Assembly: GCA_015904075.1 (NCBI GenBank)
Contig: JABMDH010000064.1
Coordinates: forward strand, 32,281 to 38,958
Source: Nitrospira sp.
Lineage (GTDB): Bacteria > Nitrospirota > Nitrospiria > Nitrospirales > Nitrospiraceae
Reading direction: 5' to 3'
Length of the DNA stretch: 6,678 nucleotides
Shown: positions 1-5,631 of the stretch, piece after piece
How positions within the stretch are numbered: the first letter of the stretch is position 1
Layout of the letters: every line of letters starts with the position of its first letter
Notes under the pieces: generated by a model
Told to the model about the DNA's origin: nothing
Seen by the model: the letters and a program-made list of their open reading frames with translations, nothing else
Database searches by the model: none
Program-made: the position numbers and the translations under genes

Positions 1-132
1 AATCTTTTCAAGGGTTTCCGGCAAAAGAAAAACTCTGGCTTGCGCAGTCGCAGTCCGTTCGGTTGCATTCTTGGCCGAGATATCGACCATCCGGGCTCGC
101 CCGGACTCATTGAAATGGGTGAATTCTGCCAC
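1..132 (-). CDS. moaC: MoaC, cyclic pyranopterin monophosphate synthase (N-terminal 44 codons; 3' end beyond window)
   Basis: MoaC acts in the cytoplasm with the radical-SAM enzyme MoaA. It converts the cyclised GTP intermediate into cyclic pyranopterin monophosphate, the first stable intermediate of molybdenum cofactor synthesis. The visible residues 1-44 match the family N-terminus closely: a THF..SG...MVDISAK block at residues 5-21, then the segment leading to the PETLEKI helix, in register with the E. coli MoaC start as I remember it. The start chosen is GTG at 132-130. The in-frame ATG at codon 15 would remove the conserved TH....G segment, and an in-frame TAG lies upstream at 168-166. 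No strong ribosome binding site precedes the GTG. The gene has its own promoter about 35 nt upstream, so it is probably transcribed separately from the exported-protein pair before it. The reading frame is open to base 1. Identity is confident; the exact start less so. Confidence 0.9.
   Translation of the reverse strand, partial: MAEFTHFNESGRARMVDISAKNATERTATAQARVFLLPETLEKI
90..105 (-). repeat. GC-rich inverted repeat in the moaC start region
   Basis: Bases 90-105 read TCCGGGC-TC-GCCCGGA, a perfect 7-bp inverted repeat. In the moaC mRNA it could fold as a 6-bp stem with a 4-nt loop about 27 nt after the start codon. It encodes the S-G-R-A-R segment at codons 10-14, so codon content may explain it entirely. 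Confidence 0.4.
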
Positions 133-175
133 TTTGTGAAGCTGAATCAGTGCGTTGCAAGCAAACTACAGCAAG

Positions 176-205
176 ATTATAGGAGCCGACGAAAAGGAAG
201 GTCAA
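176..205 (-). promoter_or_regulatory. sigma70-type promoter for moaC
   Basis: Read on the minus strand, a -35 box TTGACC (205-200) and a perfect -10 box TATAAT (181-176) are separated by 18 nt. The predicted transcription start is near 169-167, giving a leader of about 35 nt before the moaC GTG at 132. The site lies in the 149-nt gap (133-281) between the propeller gene and moaC. Apart from this promoter I see no gene or clear terminator in that gap. Confidence 0.7.
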
Positions 206-281
206 GCAGCGAGGTGGAGGAGATCCGCTCGCAGAGAACCATACCATCGTAAATGGAAATATTGCTCTATGGGATAGGAGA

Positions 282-1277
282 TCAGCGGTCCAACTGTAGA
301 CGGATGATCGTTCCCCGCTCTCCCGTCGTCCAGCCATGCGTGGCATCGGGAAATGTGAGACCAAATAACGAACTAGCAGCGATCGACTTCTCCTCACTCC
401 AGGTAAAACCTGCATCAGTCGTTCGATACAGCATTCCGCGTTCGCCAATAATCCAGCCAGATTGGTGACTTGTAAATCGAACCTTCAAGAGATCAGTGAG
501 CTTTGTACAACCCTTTCCGCAAGGAAATGTCCGATCGATCCAGTGCTTTCCAGCATCACTAGTCTGAAATAGCGCTCCAGCATTCCCTACAGTCCACCCG
601 TTTAACGAATCTGTGAAAAACACGTCGAAAAGCGTTACCGCACGCTGAGTTTCTTGGGGCACCCACGTTAACCCGCCATCATCCGTCGCCAAGACTGTCC
701 CCAGTGCGCCAACGACCGTACCGCGCCGCTCGTCCAGAAAATGTGCCGCATAGAGCGCGGCATTCGTGCCACTGGTTTGCTCGACCCACCGTTCACCGCC
801 ATCGACCGTACGAAGAATAACGCCACCCCCTCCAACCACCCATCCAATTGTCGGCGACACGAACGACACATGATACAGTGGTTGCTGTGTATCGAGCGGG
901 ATACGCTGCCAGGTCTCCCCTCCATCGGTCGTGCAACGCAGCATCCCACCTGCCCCAGCCACCCAGCCTCTCTGTCGATCAGCAAAGAAAAGAGACGTTA
1001 GTAGTACGGTCGTCCCACTGGATATCTTTCGCCAGGCCTTGCCTCCGTCATGGGTCGCGAGAATCGCTCCACCTGATCCCGCTGCCCACCCGTTCTGAAG
1101 CCCGTGAAACTGGATGCTCATCAGCGTCGACTCCGTGTTGCTTCGTTGAGCCTGCACAAGTATCTCTGACGATTCGCTTCGGGCTGGGAGACCGAGCACG
1201 AGGACTGTGCAGAAAATACAAAATGAATGCGCCGCAACCCAGAGCCCGCCATACCGTGCCGTGTGCTGACCAGACAT
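282..1277 (-). CDS. Exported Ycf48-like seven-bladed beta-propeller protein
   Basis: 331 residues. Residues 1-32 look like a signal peptide: Arg8, a hydrophobic stretch at about 12-31, possible cleavage after LPA32. The mature part is a repeat protein of about 41 residues per unit. A GW.xG..G motif occurs seven times (residues 63, 104, 145, 186 [GT instead of GW], 227, 274, 315). A T.D(G/A)G..W motif of the BNR/Ycf48 type closes six of the blades (about 75-82, 116-123, 157-164, 198-205, 239-246, 286-293). This predicts a seven-bladed propeller in the periplasm or on the cell surface. Ycf48/HCF136 proteins assist photosystem II assembly in phototrophs; bacterial relatives outside that group are mostly of unknown role, and I assign none here. 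The ATG overlaps the stop of the upstream IPT/TIG gene (TAATG) and has no obvious ribosome binding site, so translation is probably coupled. An insertion with a CGKGC pair (C253, C257) sits between blades 5 and 6. Confidence 0.85.
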   Translation of the reverse strand: MSGQHTARYGGLWVAAHSFCIFCTVLVLGLPARSESSEILVQAQRSNTESTLMSIQFHGLQNGWAAGSGGAILATHDGGKAWRKISSGTTVLLTSLFFADRQRGWVAGAGGMLRCTTDGGETWQRIPLDTQQPLYHVSFVSPTIGWVVGGGGVILRTVDGGERWVEQTSGTNAALYAAHFLDERRGTVVGALGTVLATDDGGLTWVPQETQRAVTLFDVFFTDSLNGWTVGNAGALFQTSDAGKHWIDRTFPCGKGCTKLTDLLKVRFTSHQSGWIIGERGMLYRTTDAGFTWSEEKSIAASSLFGLTFPDATHGWTTGERGTIIRLQLDR

Positions 1278-2983
1278 TATTGGTTCGTATTCGCGTCAGG
1301 CCGGTTATTGTCCCAATATCCGGTATCGGGAAGCCCTTTGGTTTCGATCGTAAACGGTCCCGCCTCAAGCGTGAGCCATTTTTTTGGCGTGCAGCACGTC
1401 CCGTCGGGAAGAACATCCCAGGACCCTCGCCGAACGACGAGCGGACCCGTCGCCAAGTCGTCGAAGAACTCCCCTTTTTTTCCAATACCATAGAGATTCC
1501 GATGCGGCACCTTCACCACGATCTCCGAATCGGTCCAGGACTGCACCAGGGCGGCGGCACCGTTGAACAGAACTTCTGTGCGCGAGACATTGCTGACCAC
1601 GGTAGAACTCGTATCCGGTTCATTGATCTCCACATCAAGACGCCGTTTATAGGCCTTCTGACTCAACGCGAGCTGCGCATGTTCGGCCGTTTTGAGAAAC
1701 GCTCCGAATCCTTTCCCTTTGATCGTGACGGAGGCATCCAACCCGGCTGATTGGGGGTCGTAAGATTCAATCACCGGCGTCACCACCGTAAACGCTCCGG
1801 CCTCGATCGGAAAGACACCCCGCTCGGCACAGCAGGATCCATCGCTATTGGGGCGGTTCGCACTTCGATAAATCCGTACGGCCCCGCTCTTGGCACTGAA
1901 GGGCACCCACACATCGATTCGATCGTCGTTCCAGCGATAAATCACGGCCTGGACACCGCCGATCTCCACACGATTTTCACCGGTATTAAAATCCATGAAG
2001 CTGTAGGGTGTCGCACCGCTCTCAGAATAGTACCCGAAATGCTCTCCATTGATACGAAGCAGCGTACCGATAGGCGCACTGGTTGGACTGATGGCCGTGA
2101 CTTTTGGAACATGGACAGTAAAATGCGCCAGAGTCCGCCTACGCCCATCCCTCACAAGGATTATCGGGCCGGAGGTTGCGCCCAGCGGCACATGCGCAAC
2201 AATCACATCATCCTTCCATTGTGCGATCGTTGCCGGATGCTCTCCAATCAGAACGGAATCCTGTGATCCTTTGCCGGCGCCGAATCCCTCTCCAAACAAC
2301 ACCACTTTGGTGCCAACCGGCCCACTGACCGGATCAACCCGCACGGATGGGATTAAAGAGAATGACACCGCATTGCTGCGCGTGTACTCCACCGGCGCAC
2401 AGCAAGACCCATCCCTCAACGGATCAGATGACGCCAGGCGAACCACAATTTCTCCTCCCGTCACGTTCGCGGGAATCTCCAGTTCAATCCGATCATCCTT
2501 CCACCGCCTGGGACGCACGACTACGCCGCCGACAGTGACATCATTCACGCCAAACATGGTGTTTGGGTCACGGGCTCCCGCCGTCATACCAAAATTTCGC
2601 CCCGTGATCTGAACCAATGTACCCCGTTCGGCTTCCGCCGGCGTGACGGCGTCAATCTGCGGCATAACCACAGCGACGGTCCCCGCCTCTATCTTCTTTT
2701 TCCCGATACGCACCTCAACCGGACCACTGGCAGATTTGAAAGGCACCTTGATCTCGATCAAGTCCGGCTCCCATCGCTGAACCAACGCAGGAACACCGTT
2801 GACCGTCACCTGGTTCACTTGAACCGACTGGAACGTCCCGAATCCTTTTCCACTGAGCGACAGAGTCGCACCCGGTGGAACTGCCCGGGACGATAGTTCG
2901 ACCGGAGACATTCCCGCCCACACTGCAGGCACACATCCGCCCAAGAAGATAGCGCACGCAACCGCTGTTCTCACTGTCGTCAT
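1277..2983 (-). CDS. Exported multi-domain IPT/TIG protein with three DG(S/T)CC motifs
   Basis: 568 residues. The start at 2983 is preceded by AAGGG with a short spacer. Residues 1-23 form a signal peptide with likely cleavage after AVWA23; an LGGC sequence at 14-17 makes a lipoprotein signal a weaker alternative. Five immunoglobulin-like IPT/TIG domains follow at about 25-106, 108-211, 212-292, 293-402 and 403-548. They are recognised by recurring G.(G/N/H)FG turns (45-49, 128-132, 231-235, 313-317, 423-427), a W..D.I...VP strand in each (from W71, W161, W256, W351, W483) and SGP-type turns. Domains 2, 4 and 5 carry an extra loop with DGSCC or DGTCC (Cys194/195, 384/385, 530/531). These are the only cysteines in the mature protein. 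The tail (549-568) is polar and Asn/Asp-rich, with no membrane anchor. IPT/TIG domains commonly mediate binding or adhesion at the cell surface; the ligand here is unknown. It is the first gene of a two-gene operon with the propeller gene. Confidence 0.85.
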   Translation of the reverse strand: MTTVRTAVACAIFLGGCVPAVWAGMSPVELSSRAVPPGATLSLSGKGFGTFQSVQVNQVTVNGVPALVQRWEPDLIEIKVPFKSASGPVEVRIGKKKIEAGTVAVVMPQIDAVTPAEAERGTLVQITGRNFGMTAGARDPNTMFGVNDVTVGGVVVRPRRWKDDRIELEIPANVTGGEIVVRLASSDPLRDGSCCAPVEYTRSNAVSFSLIPSVRVDPVSGPVGTKVVLFGEGFGAGKGSQDSVLIGEHPATIAQWKDDVIVAHVPLGATSGPIILVRDGRRRTLAHFTVHVPKVTAISPTSAPIGTLLRINGEHFGYYSESGATPYSFMDFNTGENRVEIGGVQAVIYRWNDDRIDVWVPFSAKSGAVRIYRSANRPNSDGSCCAERGVFPIEAGAFTVVTPVIESYDPQSAGLDASVTIKGKGFGAFLKTAEHAQLALSQKAYKRRLDVEINEPDTSSTVVSNVSRTEVLFNGAAALVQSWTDSEIVVKVPHRNLYGIGKKGEFFDDLATGPLVVRRGSWDVLPDGTCCTPKKWLTLEAGPFTIETKGLPDTGYWDNNRPDANTNQ

Positions 2984-3026
2984 ACCACCCTTTCCACCGA
3001 TACCAGCCGGGGAGGACTCAACACAT

Positions 3027-3058
3027 GATGCCTTACCGTGAACGGCATCTATTCGAAT
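3027..3058. repeat. Inverted repeat and palindrome near the IPT/TIG transcription start
   Basis: GATGCC (3027-3032) and GGCATC (3044-3049) form an inverted repeat with an 11-nt centre. Directly beside it is the perfect 8-bp palindrome ATTCGAAT (3051-3058). Both lie just downstream of the predicted start point near 3063 of the leftward promoter, a position suited to an operator or a leader hairpin. The arms are short, so chance is possible. Confidence 0.35.
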
Positions 3059-3069
3059 CGACCCATCGG

Positions 3070-3099
3070 ACTATAACAATCGATTTTTTCAAGAGTCAA
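3070..3099 (-). promoter_or_regulatory. sigma70-type promoter for the IPT/TIG-propeller operon
   Basis: Minus-strand -35 box TTGACT (3099-3094), 18-nt spacer, -10 box TATAGT (3075-3070). The predicted start is near 3063, giving a leader of about 80 nt before the ATG at 2983. It lies in the 218-nt divergent region (2984-3201) shared with the response regulator. That region also holds an 8-bp palindrome and a short inverted repeat, described separately, and no gene I can support. Confidence 0.65.
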
Positions 3100-3201
3100 G
3101 GCAGGACGCCAGCTGCGTCGCCTCTTGCAATCAAGTCCGGAGGCCCATACACCGATAGAGCCCTGGAGTAACGGCCTGATGAGGGAGCTGGTGCAACCAC
3201 T

Positions 3202-3654
3202 ATGGCACCGACAGAAGTTCACCGATCCAGTATGACACGCATACTGGTCGTTGATGACGATCCTGTCACTCGCGCATTCTGTACACAAGTCTTGAATCAG
3301 GCAGGGTATCGCACGCTGGCGGCATCGGGAAGCTCTGACGCGATGTGGCTGATGACATCGTCGGCAGATCCGTTTAATTTATTAGTAGTCGACGTGTTCC
3401 TGCCGATCTCACTACACTGGCAACTGACCCCGGTTCAGAATGTGTATCCGCCGATGAACGGCGACGAGATGGTCCGCCGCATGCTGGCCGTTGTACCCGA
3501 ATTGCGCGTCCTCTATATGTCAAGCTCTTCACACGCACAACTCCTCAAAGAGGGCATCAATCTGAGCGGAGCACCATTTTCTCAAAAGCCCTTGGATGCA
3601 GAAACATTCTTACGCTCGGTGAAAACATCTCCAACCCTGACGGCAGGAACGTAA
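3202..3654 (+). CDS. Stand-alone response regulator receiver (CheY-like) with an enlarged beta3-alpha3 loop
   Basis: Single receiver domain with no output domain, a phosphorylation-controlled signalling protein of the cytoplasm. Numbered from the ATG at 3202 (150 aa): acidic residues D18-D20 after beta1 (ILVVDDD), phospho-acceptor D64 in LLVVDVFLP, the beta4 Ser at S107 in LYMSSS, and conserved Lys129 in SQKP. All residues needed for phosphorylation are therefore present. Between P68 and the usual MNG turn (M85-G87) there are 16 residues where the family normally has one, an in-frame insertion beside the active site. ATG 3232 (MTRILVVDD) is an equally good or better start by family length; neither start has a well-spaced ribosome binding site, though GGGAG lies 14 nt before 3202. 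No histidine kinase is visible in the window, so the partner is unknown. The last codons (from about 3630) are the antisense of a ridA fragment, so the C-terminal tail looks acquired by rearrangement. Confidence 0.85.
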   Translation: MAPTEVHRSSMTRILVVDDDPVTRAFCTQVLNQAGYRTLAASGSSDAMWLMTSSADPFNLLVVDVFLPISLHWQLTPVQNVYPPMNGDEMVRRMLAVVPELRVLYMSSSSHAQLLKEGINLSGAPFSQKPLDAETFLRSVKTSPTLTAGT

Positions 3655-3722
3655 TTCGCCACCGGTTTCGGAGCAGCCGGCAATTCAATGCCCAGCTCTT
3701 TCAATCGCAGTTCACATGACAT
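3582..3722 (-). pseudogene. 5' remnant of a RidA (YjgF/YER057c/UK114) family gene
   Basis: The minus strand from ATG 3722 reads 46 codons to a TGA at 3584-3582. Residues 5-31 contain LRLKELGIELP, then PKPVANYVPAVR and a following G. This is the characteristic N-terminal block of the RidA-like subfamily with LGIELP..P.P..NYVPAVRTGNL-type starts, where full proteins have roughly 150 residues. After about residue 31-36 the match stops and the frame continues through the antisense of the response regulator's last helix. The remaining three quarters of the gene, including the residues that deaminate enamines/imines, are absent from the window. A GAGGGG sequence five nt before the ATG could be its old ribosome binding site. 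It lies 31 nt after the deoB-like stop and on the same strand, so it was probably the next gene of the mltG-deoC-deoB operon before truncation. A short peptide may still be made, but I infer no function. Confidence 0.75.
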
Positions 3723-3730
3723 GCTTTCCC

Positions 3731-3751
3731 CTCACGCCTAACGCCTCACGT
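3731..3751. repeat. Three tandem heptamers (CTCACGC-type)
   Basis: CTCACGC, CTAACGC and CTCACGT follow one another without gaps, three 7-bp units with one mismatch in each of units two and three. The array fills most of the gap between the ridA remnant start and the deoB-like stop. The rest of the 99-nt gap between the response regulator stop and the deoB-like stop is ridA remnant. No terminator hairpin with a T-run is visible between these convergent genes. Confidence 0.55.
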
Positions 3752-3753
3752 AG

Positions 3754-4899
3754 CTATCCCGGCCTCAACGCTTCCCAGAAGCTCTCACCGATCGCCAACC
3801 GGTCACCACCGAGAGTGTCCGCGATAGTTTGTCCCAGATCTGCGGCAGTCTGACGCGTTCCCAGATTCACGCCTTGCGCCAGCTTGGGGCCGGTGATGAG
3901 CACTGGAACATATTCCCGAGTCGGTAATTTGTCCGGCTTCGACACATCGCGTCCATGATCACCGGTCAGAATGACCATATCTCCGACCCGCAGCTGTTCG
4001 AACAGATTCGGCAGCCGGCGATCAAAATCCTGGAGGGCGTCGGCGGCCTGCGCGCTGTCCTCCGATAAGAGATCCAAACTCACATAGAGAAGTCCACGCG
4101 GCACCTTATTCAGCATCCCCACTGTGTCGTCGAACGCAGACGCAGCAGGGAACGATTTCGTGAAGCCGCGGCCACTGAACAAATCATAGACCTTTCCGAT
4201 CCCCATCGTGATCTGGCCGGACCGGCTCAACGCATCCAGCATGGTAAGGCCCGGCGGTTCCATTACGAAATCCTTCCGCCCTGACCGAGGACGCAGCGCT
4301 CCTGGCTCCCCCGTAACCGGTTGGGCGACAATACGGATCACTGTGCCGGCCTTCTTGATTGCCTTACAGGCTTCACGACATTGCTGATGCAGTACCGCAA
4401 CGGGCATCGTGTCTTCATGCGCAGCCACATAACAGGTATTCCCGCCGTCAGTCCATAAGATGGGCGCTCCACTTGAGAAATGTTCCGCTCCATGTTCCCG
4501 CAATATCGAATCCATGGAAGCAACACGATGGCCGATGAGCTTCCGCCCCAGCGCTTGCTCGATCACGGCAACAACATTCTCCGGAATCCCCGTTTGATAG
4601 ACCGCGCCGCTTCCATGAACAACCCCATTGGTTTCCCAATAGCCGGACACCGAGTCTTTGCCGCGGGCTGTAAACCCCAGACGCCCAAAACATCCATGCG
4701 GCTGCGCCATCGACGCAACGCCGGGAATCTTCGCAAGATGCCCCAGCCCCAGCACTTCCAAATTTGGAAGACTCAAACCTCCAACGGCATCCGCCAGGTG
4801 CACGAGCGTATTGGCCTCGGCATCTCCATACTCTTCCGCATCCGGCAACGCTCCGACTCCAAATCCATTGATGACAAACAACAGGACACGTTTGATCAT
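3754..4899 (-). CDS. Phosphopentomutase (DeoB) family protein with degenerate active site
   Basis: 381 residues, slightly shorter than the usual 390-407. DeoB interconverts (deoxy)ribose 1- and 5-phosphates and belongs to the alkaline phosphatase superfamily with two Mn ions. Family landmarks are clear along the whole length: GVGALPDAEEYGD (14-26), PNLEVLGLG (45-53), GKDSVSGYWET (80-90), AAHED (159-163), MGIGKVYDLF (232-241), FDRRLPNL (292-299), LTGDHG (311-316) and TREYVPVL (327-334). However, the first metal Asp is Asn11; the VDFD..xGHR segment is replaced around 272-285 with its His lost; and the DHTRE His is Pro326. Only the D314-H315 pair of ligands is kept. The TSADSV sugar-binding loop reads TDGGNT (150-155), and the catalytic-loop Thr is Ser. 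It may be a pseudoenzyme or have another activity. The frame is intact, with GGAG 9 nt before the ATG, 63 nt after deoC, so it appears maintained. Confidence 0.85.
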   Translation of the reverse strand: MIKRVLLFVINGFGVGALPDAEEYGDAEANTLVHLADAVGGLSLPNLEVLGLGHLAKIPGVASMAQPHGCFGRLGFTARGKDSVSGYWETNGVVHGSGAVYQTGIPENVVAVIEQALGRKLIGHRVASMDSILREHGAEHFSSGAPILWTDGGNTCYVAAHEDTMPVAVLHQQCREACKAIKKAGTVIRIVAQPVTGEPGALRPRSGRKDFVMEPPGLTMLDALSRSGQITMGIGKVYDLFSGRGFTKSFPAASAFDDTVGMLNKVPRGLLYVSLDLLSEDSAQAADALQDFDRRLPNLFEQLRVGDMVILTGDHGRDVSKPDKLPTREYVPVLITGPKLAQGVNLGTRQTAADLGQTIADTLGGDRLAIGESFWEALRPG

Positions 4900-4962
4900 A
4901 AGAGGGCACTCCGTAACTGATGGTAATGGTATCCGTACGCAAACAGTGCAGGTCGGTCGTGG

Positions 4963-5631
4963 CTACTTCGAGGCTCTCCACTCTTCCATGATTTTCAAAC
5001 TCGCGCTGGTTCCGATCCGGTCGGCTCCTGCTTCTAACATAGCCTGTGCCGTCTTCCAATCCCTGATACCGCCCGACGCTTTGACCTTCGCCCGTCCGGC
5101 AACCGCTGTTTTCATCAGCCGAACGTCCTCGACGGTCGCACCGGCTGCGCCAAACCCGGTCGAAGTTTTGACATAGTCGGCACCTGCCTCAACAACGAGC
5201 CGGCAGGCCGTCAGCTTATCCTGCTGCGTCAGATAGCAGGTTTCAAGAATCACTTTATGTTCGATGTTCGGCGTCGCGGTAACGACTTCGGCAATGTCCC
5301 GCCGCACCTCGTCATAATCCCCGGACTTCAGCCGGCTGACATTGATGACCATGTCCAGCACCGAAGCTCCGCGCGCAACAGCTTCGATGGCTTCTGCAAC
5401 TTTGGCCTTCGTCGTATGGCCTCCCAATGGAAATCCAATGGGAATACCGACCCGAATGGCAGCACCGGCTACAGCTGCCACGGCCTCGTCGACATAGCAT
5501 GGCGGCACGAAAATAACCGTAAAGTCATGTGCCTTGGCCTCCCGGCACAACTGCAGCACATCGGCTTTGGTGGCCTCAGGACGAAGGACCGTATGGTCGA
5601 TGAGCCCCGGCAGATTCCATTCAGACATCAT
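4963..5631 (-). CDS. deoC: Deoxyribose-phosphate aldolase
   Basis: 222 residues, normal length for bacterial DERA. This cytoplasmic class I aldolase splits 2-deoxyribose 5-phosphate into acetaldehyde and glyceraldehyde 3-phosphate, the last step of deoxynucleoside catabolism. The Schiff-base Lys155 lies in ADYVKTSTGF, the second catalytic Lys184 in VKASGGIR, and the catalytic Asp93 in VLDMVINV. IDHTVL (11-16), the GFPLG loop (66-70) and the phosphate-binding GTSAS (207-211) are all present, so the enzyme looks active. The start is the ATG at 5631, the base after the mltG TGA; a second ATG follows at once and could also serve. AAGGAG ends 8 nt before the first ATG, a strong site placed inside the end of mltG. 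The next gene is a DeoB-family protein, the expected pathway partner, though that protein has lost key residues. No nucleoside phosphorylase or kinase is visible here. Confidence 0.95.
   Translation of the reverse strand: MMSEWNLPGLIDHTVLRPEATKADVLQLCREAKAHDFTVIFVPPCYVDEAVAAVAGAAIRVGIPIGFPLGGHTTKAKVAEAIEAVARGASVLDMVINVSRLKSGDYDEVRRDIAEVVTATPNIEHKVILETCYLTQQDKLTACRLVVEAGADYVKTSTGFGAAGATVEDVRLMKTAVAGRAKVKASGGIRDWKTAQAMLEAGADRIGTSASLKIMEEWRASK

Noticed and set aside
107..448. 113-codon minus-strand frame spanning the end of the propeller gene and the moaC promoter
   Set aside because: Its first half is an out-of-frame reading of the propeller gene and the second half runs through the promoter; no family resemblance.
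1312..1340. LPDTG near the C-terminus of the IPT/TIG protein, resembling a sortase signal
   Set aside because: There is no following hydrophobic segment or basic tail, and the other genes suggest a Gram-negative cell, so the match is probably chance.
848..1750. 300-codon open frame on the plus strand opposite the IPT/propeller genes
   Set aside because: It is antisense to two genes with clear domain repeats, shows no recognisable domain, and has the Arg/Pro/His-rich composition typical of shadow frames in GC-rich DNA.
2049..2612. 187-codon plus-strand frame opposite the IPT/TIG gene
   Set aside because: Shadow of the IPT/TIG coding sequence; low-complexity Thr/Pro/Ser composition and no motif.
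3125..3153. Plus-strand TTGCAA-17-TACACC as promoter of the response regulator
   Set aside because: The -10 box is poor and nothing else supports it; the regulator's promoter is not identified.
3403..3455. CCGAT direct repeats as target-site duplication of a mobile insertion in the receiver
   Set aside because: Removing one repeat unit plus the insert (48 nt) would leave the canonical loop one residue short, and five bases recur easily by chance.
3655..3753. A terminator between the convergent response regulator and deoB-like gene
   Set aside because: Only short CCGG self-complementary pieces without a T-run are present; most of the gap is explained by the ridA remnant and heptamers.
4448..5176. 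Long frames on both strands around the deoB-deoC junction
   Set aside because: They overlap two well-supported enzymes in other frames and resemble no family.
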